A stretch of 45,768 bases of DNA, taken from positions 1-45,768 of the forward strand of contig JASLKH010000050.1 in NCBI GenBank assembly GCA_030747675.1, given 5' to 3'. Under the pieces are notes generated by a model. It did not search any database, was not told where the DNA came from, and saw only the letters and a list, made by a program, of their open reading frames with translations. Made by a program: the position numbers and the translations under genes. Each line of letters opens with the position of its first letter. Within the stretch, counting starts at the first letter, position 1. This stretch comes from Candidatus Thalassarchaeaceae archaeon (GTDB lineage: Archaea; Thermoplasmatota; Poseidoniia; Poseidoniales; Thalassarchaeaceae). This document shows, piece after piece, positions 12,101 through 21,237 of the stretch.

Positions 12101-15100
12101 GGATACAATCGATTATCAACTGCAAAATAGCGAATATCATTATTTCTGACAACGGTTTCACCGGGTCCACTTTCAAAACTTGCAACTTCGTATTCCAATG
12201 CTGTCAAGTCATGGTACAACGATACCATTTCTTCCATCGAAAGCGCTGTGATCAGTACTTGGCGTGCAAAGGCAAATCGTGCATTCTGGCGATGTAAAGA
12301 TGTCGATACATCACCGAAATCATCGACTAAATCATTAGTGTACCAATAGTCTCCAATGATGTAATGTGTCGCTGAATCACTAAAACCATCGGCATCCCAA
12401 TCGACCTTGCTATTCAAGTCGAAACCAGCCTTTGCCTCTTCTAGAGTATCGTAAATTCCAATTAATTCTCGATTTTCATACAAACGATAACTTGTAGCAG
12501 ATTCCATAGTCCCATCACTTTGGATTTCGTGGCCCTCTGCAAGAACAACATCGTCAGCTGAACCAATAACGGAGTATGCACGGTCTGCGACTGCCGCCCC
12601 ATTCTCTAATTGAGTGACTGCGAGCCATTCATCCCAGCTTGCTTCATTTGGAAGGTGGCTGCGTAGTATGTTACCGAATTCTGCTGTAAAGCGTTCTCCA
12701 TCATCATCATCTGGGTCATCCATGGATTCATGGCGCATATCGCCCTCAGCCAATGTCATAATGAACAGAGCGAGTGTATCATGCTCGCCATCTGCAAGCA
12801 ACATATTACCTGCTGCTGGAATTCCAGATTGGAAATTGTCAGCAACTGTAGGGTGTTGCCCCTGTGCTAGTGCTTGGAACCCATAATCCCACCATGAAAC
12901 GAATGCCGGTCGTTGTGAGAAAGACTGATCGGAATCTTGATGCTCAAGCCAATCATATGCCTGATTCCAATATCGACCATTAAATCCAGGACCGAATGTA
13001 CCCATATACCAACACTGATTTTGTGTACTTTGGCATCGTGAAGTTGAATCTTCACCTACACCATAATCGACATAAGGTGAACCATCAAAAACCGACCATC
13101 CAAATAATTCTGCACGAAGTACGTCAGGCAGAATGTTGTGAATTGTATTATCCAACTCCTTCTCACCTGATTCCCCTCGAGGTATCCCTGAATCTAGACC
13201 ATAAACAGCATGCTGGCTGAATAACATCAGCATTACCATCAGGATAGCAGGTACAGCAGGGTGCTTTCGGCTTGCTCCTATTGTGGATCGAAGACGGGCC
13301 CCTGAACCTGAAACTCCTAATCGGCGCCATGTCTTCACGAATTCCTTAGTTCCACACCAGCGCCATAGGCCTGCAATAGATGCAGAACCCATAATTGCCA
13401 TAATTGGAGTTGCGTTGAACATAAATCGTCCAGCAGACCAAGCCATGTATGCTGCAATCAAAATCCAGACTGAAAGGACAAGGTCGATTTCTTTACGGTG
13501 ACGTAATCCGCGCCAAAGAGCGATTAATCCCATCCCTAATGCGAAAATGAATACAAGGGGACCGAAGTTTGCGAATAATTGGCCTCGGCTTGGCGCCTGA
13601 GCCTCCGCAATTGTTCCGAAAACCTTGTTCTTCGAGAAATAATATCCTCCAGTGAACAAAACATCCCATCCATTGTAAATGTCCAACATTTGTAACAAGT
13701 ATAGACTGAATAGTAAGAATCCAAACAATCCTCCACCCATTACAATAACCATCAACCATGGTTTATCGCGGAATGCTGTGACCACCCAACCGTTGATGAT
13801 AGTGAATCCAAGAATGTAAAACATAGGTTGGAATCCGCTTGCATCCCATATCAAATTCAATTCCATATTGCCGTAGAATGGCAAAGGAAGGAGGAAGGTG
13901 ACAAGCATCATCACAATTGCTGCCGAAGTCAACGGCATACTATCACGACGTCTTAGCAAATTCAAAGCAGTTTGAACAAAGAACGCTGCATAAATAATAG
14001 CCAAACCGTAAACGAATCCTTTCCATCCTAGTGCAACAGTTGCGAAGGAGACACCTGCTAGAATTGCATAAGACATAGCCTGTGCATGTTTCCTAAATGA
14101 TGCCTTTATTCCACTAAAAAGATGCGTTGGGTTCCAGTGTGAATCTGGTAACAATTTGTCATTACCAACTGTGTCTACTGCACATAACCAGAAATAGAAA
14201 CCAAGTGACATAAACAAAATAACAAATGCGTCGTGATCAGCTAATGCAAATGTGCTGTGGCTTACATGACCAGGCATTAGTGCCATTAGCCATGCGCTAA
14301 TTGCTCCTGCACCTGCACCAAAGAATCGACGGCAAGTAGCAGCAATTGGCAGAATAGTTAGAGCGCCATAAATTGCTGGCATTGCGGCGATTGACCACCA
14401 TGCGGCATCATATACATCACCGGCCAGGAATGGATCGAGGATCTTTCCGCCTAATGCCAATGACCAACTGAAAAGGGGTGGTCGTGGATTAATTGAACCA
14501 ACTGGGTACGAACGATCCATGTCGATAATAAAATGGCTATTTTGTGCCAAGATGTAATCGATTGCCCGCTTCATGTACCATGGATCAGACCCACCAGTCA
14601 TATCCCACTCACCTGTACCGTTTGCATTCATTGCAGGTATTACGTTCCACAGTGTTCGTACAACTAATGCTGCCAAGAGGGCTCCACCTACTGTGATTCC
14701 ATACCAATGCTTGGACCACCATTTAGCAGCCATTCCTGCTGTACGGCGTTCTGAGCCCTTGAGTAATTTCCCAGTGAAACCTGCCCACAATACAACTGAA
14801 TTCAGCCAGAAGAATATAGCAAACCAAGTAAGTGTGCCAAGACTACCCGTTAGGAAATTGTAACCACTGAGTCCAAACAAACCCATATCTTGCCATCCAC
14901 CAATACTGTACAGTATCCAGTTAATGCCAACAAGTCCTGCAAGTGTCCGCCAATGCTCAGCCCAACAATAGGCAACGAACAATGCGACAATACCTGTCAA
15001 GAATGCCCAAAAGAACCCAATTTGCTCTCCAAGGAAAATAGCATCTGGGTTCTCAAGACTGTGTAAGTGCCACAAACTGAAACCATGTGCAGCCGCCCAA

Positions 15101-15771
15101 ACGAAAAGGGCTGAAAGCAGTGGAATGCATTCTTTTCCAACCATCTCTGGTAAGTCCCTAAACCAACTTCCTTGACCTGGATTTTGCAAACGACCTCGCA
15201 TTGCTAGAGCTATTAACGCCCCCGTGACAATCGAAAGTACCCACCATGTGAAAAATAAGTACGCAGTTACCGAACGATCTATGTCAATCAGGCTATAATA
15301 GCCCCCTAATGTTCCTTCTGAAGACCATGCATGGCCTGCAGCAGCCACCTGAATTGCATACAAGAAACCGGCCACAATACCGACGAGGATGATTTCCTCT
15401 TCGTGGCGGTTTGCTCTATCAAAAATATGTACACCAATAGCCGTTATTGTAAAAACAAGTCCCAATAAAGCCGCTCCGTCGTAAATATGGAGCAAACCAA
15501 CGGCTCCAATTACAATTGCAAACCCTAGAGACACGAGAGAGGGGCGTGTTCCAACAGGTTCGAAGATAATACGTGGTGCTTTGCCAAGTAATCCACCGGC
15601 CAATAGCACGACGGTCATCATTAGCAATGTGTTCCATTCACTAGCTTCATAATCGACGTAATTCCAAGTAGCACCTACCATCATGGCTAGCATGATTGCA
15701 ATTGTCACAGGAATTGCTAGCAATCCATGCAGCGGATTGCTAGATGTCTCTGTTTCGTTTTTCTCATCCAT
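6196..15771 (-). CDS. aglB: AglB/STT3-family oligosaccharyltransferase with an extra N-terminal TM region and a giant C-terminal extracellular extension (3191 aa)
   Basis: SDPWY catalytic-Asp motif (14575..14589, S395-Y399), second acidic motif ALADHDAF, WWDYG signature (12880..12894, residue 960 on), AglB-like C-terminal segment VKILKYYSGATLEGDV; then about 1,700 residues of CarboxypepD_reg/Ig-like and CARDB-like repeats ending in TM 'ASFILGIVVLLLFVGIIYMFVKF'. Confidence 0.9.
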   Translation of the reverse strand: MDEKNETETSSNPLHGLLAIPVTIAIMLAMMVGATWNYVDYEASEWNTLLMMTVVLLAGGLLGKAPRIIFEPVGTRPSLVSLGFAIVIGAVGLLHIYDGAALLGLVFTITAIGVHIFDRANRHEEEIILVGIVAGFLYAIQVAAAGHAWSSEGTLGGYYSLIDIDRSVTAYLFFTWWVLSIVTGALIALAMRGRLQNPGQGSWFRDLPEMVGKECIPLLSALFVWAAAHGFSLWHLHSLENPDAIFLGEQIGFFWAFLTGIVALFVAYCWAEHWRTLAGLVGINWILYSIGGWQDMGLFGLSGYNFLTGSLGTLTWFAIFFWLNSVVLWAGFTGKLLKGSERRTAGMAAKWWSKHWYGITVGGALLAALVVRTLWNVIPAMNANGTGEWDMTGGSDPWYMKRAIDYILAQNSHFIIDMDRSYPVGSINPRPPLFSWSLALGGKILDPFLAGDVYDAAWWSIAAMPAIYGALTILPIAATCRRFFGAGAGAISAWLMALMPGHVSHSTFALADHDAFVILFMSLGFYFWLCAVDTVGNDKLLPDSHWNPTHLFSGIKASFRKHAQAMSYAILAGVSFATVALGWKGFVYGLAIIYAAFFVQTALNLLRRRDSMPLTSAAIVMMLVTFLLPLPFYGNMELNLIWDASGFQPMFYILGFTIINGWVVTAFRDKPWLMVIVMGGGLFGFLLFSLYLLQMLDIYNGWDVLFTGGYYFSKNKVFGTIAEAQAPSRGQLFANFGPLVFIFALGMGLIALWRGLRHRKEIDLVLSVWILIAAYMAWSAGRFMFNATPIMAIMGSASIAGLWRWCGTKEFVKTWRRLGVSGSGARLRSTIGASRKHPAVPAILMVMLMLFSQHAVYGLDSGIPRGESGEKELDNTIHNILPDVLRAELFGWSVFDGSPYVDYGVGEDSTSRCQSTQNQCWYMGTFGPGFNGRYWNQAYDWLEHQDSDQSFSQRPAFVSWWDYGFQALAQGQHPTVADNFQSGIPAAGNMLLADGEHDTLALFIMTLAEGDMRHESMDDPDDDDGERFTAEFGNILRSHLPNEASWDEWLAVTQLENGAAVADRAYSVIGSADDVVLAEGHEIQSDGTMESATSYRLYENRELIGIYDTLEEAKAGFDLNSKVDWDADGFSDSATHYIIGDYWYTNDLVDDFGDVSTSLHRQNARFAFARQVLITALSMEEMVSLYHDLTALEYEVASFESGPGETVVRNNDIRYFAVDNRLYPIGGYQYAEQGLHSGNPTGIFYAPTTLSGLDPDNYLQTVYITQRGDRPEQEMTGLEFEEQYVNDILASQSGTGGDIIELVDVRVDHQESFFNTMISRTYVGYGSTSLGLDSTNERIAQPAQHLDARYYIGTPDTPLTYAKPLPGAMMPHFALANWYVPGATQNELLSANTGVKILKYYSGATLEGDVNLGDVGIVPNAKILIERDAFSGEDDVDSDERTYWIPVTTTVADENGHYSVRVPSGKIRISAFIGDSDLTAARDTMRQADQQIANSWGDDLVIESNQDRQVNPITGILANVSGSIWLGESTIVVNGEDGHSNGVAVLNSDVNVEASGASGTIFWEGEGDFGEQPLANMELRISNIWDETTQNPYIIRTSTGEVEGERQFGPSATGEVTFTGSGTMISEGTVTATDFTGNFTRAILNGHSFTGEGIIDGRGTFVGTIEDATSFTCINGTMPENATYCNLDSNVTDSYLIDGHVEGASGRFTANGTAQFTTALYRETIIGAGVFVVDTSDESLTSYGTINGTGVFQGTGQFSGDMVSPGSFHLVDAIPGKYHVAVLFENGEEAVLHMPLEVPLSKESPAAKNIELTLLGTWIQGEANSMGGDAITGRVNLVNSETPDEDASAPCGEVAWAPCYVETSADGGFGIGPVLEGEYVVTMDMDQDGFDEYRSSPIIVTSDNAGNVTPDNINMIPPMYDVEFTVKGPNGNLVSGMNITFTNQFAPISFDARDNGNGSYNIELATGEWVATSLLDEDSILYEEILIEQDDIIDLELNYVESEWVNGTVMYEPVDDKTTELEPYKNQMVMVQWGGITEDTMTDDNGSFSFQLPLGAEVNLTIHVIVGNRMIGKHFIVGEENLSEPLMPQTTWGASGDLFLYEVGRRYDSQVPGYGQHPFVLETYHEETGVTWHWPVDQNGHFVSYVIDNETSNWVFGINEDILNVEPLNYSVAGADNNTLTLIASPDAVNVTLTPFIDHSLDGNVSNGTTQAIEFTLIQIGSMTGYTVNVSADDAGWDNGSISMNLQAGDWIFETPTLDPSDPANSTSFSTIISVLDDGDESFGAVNTDSKFSVLIGNESTEVNIGFIPQWHTSILLENQLNVPLENWTVDFEEIDGVRSFSLLTDSNGTIVDYIAEGEWFVIVDRFIQDDGTEDNVPQEYRGSIIIDSEQSGIVWTTTESAQFNLSISESGSNTTLSGFTLIANSDDRPGDVFEVGPSDENGLIEARLMPGDWTLSLNRTDSNLRWILENYTITVSAGAAANADVNITLDKWVEIAGNLFWDLNNDDLWNLGEGIADANVTVTGPSFGPVNLTSNNMGTWSVFVPTSDNYTVNAIREGYSPSSTVIEVGYTANSSDMEMDAGVVTIGGMITHSLPSEWNLISDDVEITLLPESGLARTSLSATKVLDNGTWNGTWSAVVEPGAWVLHVTYDGNEGKFAAMELVNAEIADGGELNVTLSTASILNLETSWIDFDGVERNLSDTTLISNPTDLIMANGLTMRWNETVDANGSLNLLLPAGDYSVEASFTTMEQAMEMSYSGGLSAEVVGGGIESPDYVVNFNRRFDHSVMFAIGDNFVNVTQSTTDTDEFTIIAGENEEFLIADIPVIVNYTGNQAVDEFTVSALINGGDAEYWTVVFYNGTNETGAEVWETTRTYTMGIGSPANETTVMMRIVPANQTLAQSYSFGHSLKIKMTNSDGSHSEYELTLRVPQTYGFEVVSDITEEFGIIPGSDDQYEFIIKNTGNGDDQYFFEIGAIPDTPELEGWSVQGAVSVPVGASSAQMYSLNIHSPTNAPDTSFSVWITVTSKDNTSYAPFEIKIKTALPDLSIDDWGVVDTSKSGFAAADSDNTFFVNVENSGDVDAANVVVEILNASGDVVGSKALPVAKGVTESFEIIVNTAPYGIGSENFVLHINTTGFQVVSEPDDVTFAVNIQKEAPEEASFILGIVVLLLFVGIIYMFVKFSGRRGAQPF

Positions 15772-15803
15772 TGTTATTCCCTCTCATAGGTTACTGACTG
15801 CAT

Positions 15804-15892
15804 TCGTTCCACTGTCAGCGACGCCGCGACTTGAGACCCCGTTATAGAGTCTCCTCACGCGCTCGCGCGAGGGAAGGGGCGCAGTGCAACGA
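15804..15892 (-). promoter_or_regulatory. Structured intergenic leader candidate upstream of the AglB gene
   Basis: Closing arms TCGTT(c)CACTGT ... GCAGTG(c)AACGA (one mismatch) enclosing GAGAC/GTCTC and CCTC(a)CGC-GCTC-GCG(c)GAGG hairpins; GC-rich compared with neighbours. Confidence 0.4.
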
Positions 15893-15906
15893 TTCCGATT
15901 AACCAC

Positions 15907-17169
15907 TCAAAGTGCCCTATAACCAATATCTTGGCGGAAATGTGACCCCTCAAGATGGACCTCTGAAAGCTTCTGATATGCTAAATTACGAGCCTTTAGC
16001 AAAGTCCCAGATATTCCAGTTGCAGCAAGAACTCGTCCGCCACTTGAAATCAATTTCCCGTCCTGAAAAGTTGTTCCTGCATGGTGAATAAAAGCCCTTC
16101 CTTCAAGTCCAGTATATTGAGTGAAATCTCCAGTGATTTCTACTCCTTTGATAGGGGGACCTGGGTAACCTTCAGCAGCCAAAACAACAGTCATGGCAAA
16201 TGCATCATGAAATGTAGGTGTATTTTCGGCCAGCCTACCTTCTGCTACAGCCAGAAATAGGTCACATAAATCACTAGAAATTAGAGGGATTGTCACTTGG
16301 GTTTCAGGATCACCAAACCGGACATTAAATTCAACGACGGATGGGGCCCCATTTGAGTCAATCATTAATCCAACATACAAGCACCCTCTATATGGGACAT
16401 CTTGTGATGAAAGGTATTTGTGCATGGGTTCTACAATTTCTCTGATAGCACGATTACGGATAGATTCAGTCACAACAGGGGCGGGAGCATATGCGCCCAT
16501 TCCTCCAGTATTAAGGCCAGTGTCACCCTCTCCGACACGCTTGTGATCTTGGCTGCAAGGAAGGGGAACAAAACCTGATTCATCCATCATCACCAGCATA
16601 CTTGCTTCTTCCCCTGGGAGAAATTGTTCAAGTAAAACAAAACCATCAGAATCAATGGATTGAGTGATGAATTTTCTAGCCTCATCCAAATCTGCTGTTA
16701 CAACAACCCCCTTACCTCCAGCAAGTACATCCCGCTTCACTACCCATGGAGAACCGAATTTTTCGAGGGTGTCGTCAATGTTACTTTCAATATCTAATCG
16801 TGCTACTTCGGCTGTAGGGACTCCCAATTTCAGCATCGTTTCTTTGGCAAATGTTTTGCTTCCCTCCAGCATTGCACCAGTAGCATGTGGGCCAAAACAT
16901 GGAATCCCATCGGCGCGAAGTTTGTCTGCAAGTCCGTCCACTAAAGGTGCTTCTGGACCCACAATAACCAAATCTGCATTGAGTGCTTTTGCCAAATTAA
17001 CTTGGCCAATTACATCTCCCGCACTTACTTTGTGATTGGTTGCAATACTGGCTGTTCCAGCATTACCTGGAGCAACATGAACTAAGTCTACAGATGGACT
17101 TCCAATTAATCCAATAGCCAAGGCATGTTCTCTACCCCCACCACCAACGATGAGAACTGTCCGCCCCAT
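15907..17169 (-). CDS. purD: Phosphoribosylamine--glycine ligase (GAR synthetase)
   Basis: MGRTVLIVGGGGREHALAIGL; VVKRDVLAGGKGVVV; GEEASMLVMMD; VEFNVRFGDPETQV. ORF listed to 17187; MGRTVL start at 17169 preferred. Confidence 0.95.
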   Translation of the reverse strand: MGRTVLIVGGGGREHALAIGLIGSPSVDLVHVAPGNAGTASIATNHKVSAGDVIGQVNLAKALNADLVIVGPEAPLVDGLADKLRADGIPCFGPHATGAMLEGSKTFAKETMLKLGVPTAEVARLDIESNIDDTLEKFGSPWVVKRDVLAGGKGVVVTADLDEARKFITQSIDSDGFVLLEQFLPGEEASMLVMMDESGFVPLPCSQDHKRVGEGDTGLNTGGMGAYAPAPVVTESIRNRAIREIVEPMHKYLSSQDVPYRGCLYVGLMIDSNGAPSVVEFNVRFGDPETQVTIPLISSDLCDLFLAVAEGRLAENTPTFHDAFAMTVVLAAEGYPGPPIKGVEITGDFTQYTGLEGRAFIHHAGTTFQDGKLISSGGRVLAATGISGTLLKARNLAYQKLSEVHLEGSHFRQDIGYRAL

Positions 17170-17207
17170 GAGAGGCTCTAGGTACATCCAGCCTTTGAAG
17201 AATCGCT

Positions 17208-17867
17208 TCAGTAAGGGACTTCTTTCAAACCCAGTTTGTGCCCAATAATATTCGTTATCCTATGAATAATTGGAGTCAAAATAAGTACATACAACATTGG
17301 TTTGAAGAGCACGGAATCACCCAATAAAATCCCTGGGAAAAGAAGTAAACCTAATCCAAATGTAAGAACTGCAAATGGCAAAGTGTCCAGTAAAGGTGCG
17401 CTTGAAGATACATCTCCTTCTCGCTTTAAACCTCGACGCCGTTTGATGAACGAACCGCCCATGTCTCCAATCATACATCCAAAACCTAAACATGCACCTA
17501 CAATGAATGCAGCACCCCATTCACCACCAATCCAAAACCAAGATGTGGTCTCCGACCAAGTCAATGGATCAAGGAATATGCTATCCCCTTCCACTGAATT
17601 CTTTGAACCAATCCAGTGTGTGAATAATCCAAGAAAGCCTGCACAAAGAACTGCGCCTAGCAATCCATTCCATGTTTTGCCATCACCCAATATTCGATTT
17701 CCATCCGAAAGCACTCGTCCAGCATCGATAGGGATTATTGGCCAACCTGTCACCTCAGGTATCCACTTCCCCCCCAACATTGCGCCAGTATTGGCTAAGT
17801 ATCCTGGTAAATATAGCCAAAGAACTAGGATTATACCCCCAAAGCCAGTCCAAGGTTCACCCGCCAT
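17208..17867 (-). CDS. carS: CDP-archaeol synthase (CarS/DUF46 family)
   Basis: Multi-TM protein with RILGDGKTWNGLLGA and GDMGGSFIKRRRGLKREG...APLLDTLPF motifs of the CarS family. ORF extends to 17939; MAGEPW start chosen. Confidence 0.85.
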   Translation of the reverse strand: MAGEPWTGFGGIILVLWLYLPGYLANTGAMLGGKWIPEVTGWPIIPIDAGRVLSDGNRILGDGKTWNGLLGAVLCAGFLGLFTHWIGSKNSVEGDSIFLDPLTWSETTSWFWIGGEWGAAFIVGACLGFGCMIGDMGGSFIKRRRGLKREGDVSSSAPLLDTLPFAVLTFGLGLLLFPGILLGDSVLFKPMLYVLILTPIIHRITNIIGHKLGLKEVPY

Positions 17868-17951
17868 ATATTGTCTAGTAGGAATTAGGCTTTGAGAACT
17901 TGTGCTCTGGAAGCCGTAGCCTTCATGTTGTATATGCATCTAAGCAATGTC

Positions 17952-19796
17952 ATGGGAAGTAAATTGAATCTGCCTTTGCTAATGGCCGCACTGATGTTCA
18001 CAGGGTTAATTCCAATGAGTACTGCCAATTATGCACCTACAAATGGCGGACCTTATGCAGTTGATAGTGATGAAACATGGGACCAGGGTGGTTATCTCGA
18101 TGCACAAGTTGTAATTGAAGCGGGAGCGACCCTTACAATAACATCCAACATTATAGTCAAAGATGGAGCCTCAATAACAGTGAATGAGGGTGCTACGCTG
18201 AACGTTTCAGAGGGTGGACTTAGCGCTGAAAATGGGCCACACGCGGTTCGCCCCATCTCAATTTCAGACTCGTCGAGTTTACTCGTCGATTCCAGTGTAT
18301 CCACTGCTGGTTTTGCTTTGCGCATCATTTCTGCTGCAGATAATTCACTTGAAGGATGGACTGTGAGTTGGGACGATATTACTCCACAAGACATGAATGG
18401 AACCATGCACGAAATTAATTTCACTGCACCAAAAGAAGATTTTAGAATCTATTTTGACTTGCCACCTGGGAACTTAGGGGATCTTGTTATTGACCGATTG
18501 GAAGTTTTCGACATATCGACTTCAGCAACTCATATTACATACGCAACTGATGCTGCTCCAATAGACTGTTTCCTTGCAGGTGATGTTGGTTTCCCACTAA
18601 TCGTCAATGGGAATGCTCATTTTGAAAATAGTTTGATTGAAGGTTCAGAGATAACCATCACAGGTGACGTCACTACTGATAGTTCTGCCTTCAAATCATC
18701 AGGACCAGTAGTTGTTACAGGAGGAGATGCGAGTCTAATTATGTCAGAAGGATCAATTTCATTATCTCGAATGGATCATGACGTTCAACTCGATAGTGTT
18801 GCACAAATCATCTGGGGTGCTGCCAATGGTACAGGTGGATTAATTGATCGTTGGGAGCGTATTGTTCCTGAACAAATTATTCACATCCCTATTGACAACT
18901 TTGCTGCAGGATGCCCCTCAGGGGGATGCGTGCAGTACGATTACCATGGCCTGGGTAGCCCAAATGCAGGGAATACTGGGATTCGTGCACCTGACATTGA
19001 TGGTAATGCCATAGTCCCATCACGGACTGTCGAAATTGGATGGGCTGATAGTACAGATGTATGGAATGAAAATGGTTTTATCGAAATTAAGAAATTCCAA
19101 ATTGTCTGGAATCTTGACTCATCAATTGGATCTTGGAGTGAAGGTGAAATGGTTCCAATGCCCTATGATGTGGGGGTATTCAACATCCTTGAACATCTCG
19201 AATACCCCGTGATTTCAGTTGACTCCGTTGAACTGGAAAGTGATGTAGGTACAATAGGGGAATCAATGGATGTAGTCGTAACTGTATCAAATACTGGAAC
19301 TGCAGCTGCAGCTGTGGCAATTCTTTGCAATATTGCTGAAACTGGACAAAGTGCTGACATGACACCGCTTTATTCATCGATGACATTAGAGCGTGGAGAA
19401 ACTGATTCAATCGAGGCGCTTTGGTCCTATGGGGGTAGTGGAGATGCTAGTTTAGTTTGCTTTGTTAATGAACCCGCTCAATTACTTGATACAAGTGCAT
19501 TCATTACCAACCAAAATCAAACTGGGACTTATGGCGACTCAACGACTGTGGATTGGAGTAGCTCAGATGAAACCGAATTTGACTCTCTACTCATTGTAAT
19601 TACACTCATCATTGTAGTCATTGTATGCTTAGTTGCTGTAGTAAGAATGGCACAACAAGGTGCCTTCGATGACATCACCTCGGACGGTGATGGAGATGAG
19701 GGTGAGGACGAAATTTCCGATGGAAATGATGATGAAGGCGATGGAGAAAGTCGTGTGGACCGCTTCAAAGAATTACTACAGGGTGAAGAAGACTGA
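17952..19796 (+). CDS. Exported beta-helix-like surface protein with C-terminal TM and acidic cytoplasmic tail
   Basis: Signal MGSKLNLPLLMAALMFTGLIPMSTA; 'VVIEAGATLTITSNIIVKDGASITVNEGATLNV' repeats; TM 'SLLIVITLIIVVIVCLVAVV'; tail SDGDGDEGEDEISDGNDDEGDGE. Confidence 0.8.
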   Translation: MGSKLNLPLLMAALMFTGLIPMSTANYAPTNGGPYAVDSDETWDQGGYLDAQVVIEAGATLTITSNIIVKDGASITVNEGATLNVSEGGLSAENGPHAVRPISISDSSSLLVDSSVSTAGFALRIISAADNSLEGWTVSWDDITPQDMNGTMHEINFTAPKEDFRIYFDLPPGNLGDLVIDRLEVFDISTSATHITYATDAAPIDCFLAGDVGFPLIVNGNAHFENSLIEGSEITITGDVTTDSSAFKSSGPVVVTGGDASLIMSEGSISLSRMDHDVQLDSVAQIIWGAANGTGGLIDRWERIVPEQIIHIPIDNFAAGCPSGGCVQYDYHGLGSPNAGNTGIRAPDIDGNAIVPSRTVEIGWADSTDVWNENGFIEIKKFQIVWNLDSSIGSWSEGEMVPMPYDVGVFNILEHLEYPVISVDSVELESDVGTIGESMDVVVTVSNTGTAAAAVAILCNIAETGQSADMTPLYSSMTLERGETDSIEALWSYGGSGDASLVCFVNEPAQLLDTSAFITNQNQTGTYGDSTTVDWSSSDETEFDSLLIVITLIIVVIVCLVAVVRMAQQGAFDDITSDGDGDEGEDEISDGNDDEGDGESRVDRFKELLQGEED

Positions 19797-19800
19797 AAAC

Positions 19801-21138
19801 CTAACAAGATGATACTGCTTCAAAGGTCTCCCAATTCATATCTTCATCACTGTTTGACTTGTATTCATAGAAAATTGAAGGCATTGTATATCCGCTACCT
19901 CCTGCGGCATCTGGCCCGAATTGTGTTGCGGATACATCTAATTTGTAGCACCCGTAATCATCCAATGCTGTATCGCGATCAAAATACCACAAATCAACAG
20001 AGTCCTGCACATCACCTTCAATCGAGAAGGTTGCAGTTCGTTCACCGATACTAGTCAGTCCACTACCATAGTCCGAATTGTCCCATGTGGCGCGTGTTCC
20101 GGCAACTGAAATTATAGGATAGGATAGCATTTCCATATCGTTATCTACGTAAGTAAAAGCAACGGAAACTGTGTAAGCGCCGCGGATTGACATTGGAACT
20201 GTAGATGCATCCTCGGCAATGGATGAAATTCCTACTGCACCATTAATGTAGAGGCGCTTGACACAACTACTGTAGCTATTATCGCAATTTCCTTCTTCGA
20301 ATGGGTCGATCTCTGCATCAATATCATTCACAGTTCTTGTTAAATTTTGAGATGGCAATGATACAGAACCCGAGGCAGTCCCATCTATACTAGCGAATAC
20401 CTCATACTTATGCTCAGAAAGTTGAGCGACTCCGTCGGAACTGCCTGACACATAATACGCATTACCTGAATAAAAATCATTGGCATTGATGGTAAATGTA
20501 CCCATTTCGCCACCTTCACTACTATCACTCATTTCCACTTCGATTTCATCATCCCACACTTCATCGCCATCATAGAGAACTTTGACATGTACATCCGTTG
20601 TCCCTGCTGAACTGCCCAATAAGCCTGAAGTGTAACGCATTGACATAGTGAATGTGTCGGTAGCATCATCATATTCTGCGTCAACAAGTGTTGTACGTCC
20701 ACTGAAATCCATGCCACCAACATATGGAACAGCACCAAGTAAGAGGTAAGCAACAATCAGAGTCCCCCATTGTGCACCTGTCAATGCTTTTCCTAGATTT
20801 CGATCATTCTTGATGTGCATAAATGCCACACCAAATGATGCTAAGAAAAGTGCTAGTACAGCAAAACCAGAGTACTCAGGTAATGAAGAAAGCATGAAGA
20901 TAAGAATCATGCTAACAAATAACGATCCTGCTGCTGCATACAGCATGATTGGTTTGGAATTTGAGGAGGGGGATGTAGCTGAAAATTTGGACAACAATCC
21001 ACCTGAACCTGATGGCTCTGCATCTAAGACTTTCTTGTGCTCTTTCAAATCGGGATTTTCGGGGTCTCCGGTTGCACTAAACACACCTTCTGGTTCGTCA
21101 TTCTTTTGTTTGGCTTTCTCAAGTAATCCACCTGACAT
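19801..21138 (-). CDS. Membrane protein with cytoplasmic N-terminus (MSGGLLEKAKQK), central TM helices and exported C-terminal domain, function unknown
   Basis: ORF 19801..21144 opens at GTG; ATG at 21138 preceded by AGGTGTGAT. TM 'KPIMLYAAAGSLFVSMILIFML' and following helices. Confidence 0.75.
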   Translation of the reverse strand: MSGGLLEKAKQKNDEPEGVFSATGDPENPDLKEHKKVLDAEPSGSGGLLSKFSATSPSSNSKPIMLYAAAGSLFVSMILIFMLSSLPEYSGFAVLALFLASFGVAFMHIKNDRNLGKALTGAQWGTLIVAYLLLGAVPYVGGMDFSGRTTLVDAEYDDATDTFTMSMRYTSGLLGSSAGTTDVHVKVLYDGDEVWDDEIEVEMSDSSEGGEMGTFTINANDFYSGNAYYVSGSSDGVAQLSEHKYEVFASIDGTASGSVSLPSQNLTRTVNDIDAEIDPFEEGNCDNSYSSCVKRLYINGAVGISSIAEDASTVPMSIRGAYTVSVAFTYVDNDMEMLSYPIISVAGTRATWDNSDYGSGLTSIGERTATFSIEGDVQDSVDLWYFDRDTALDDYGCYKLDVSATQFGPDAAGGSGYTMPSIFYEYKSNSDEDMNWETFEAVSSC

Positions 21139-21237
21139 AATCACACCTACTGGTCAGACCTCGCACTCAGGGTTATCAAACCGTTGGTTTGTATGCGTGT
21201 CAACTAGCCCTTTACAGGGATTCCAAAAAGTGCCGAA

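Noticed and set aside
17302-17895. 197-aa plus-strand ORF
   Set aside because: Antisense to carS, which has clear family motifs.
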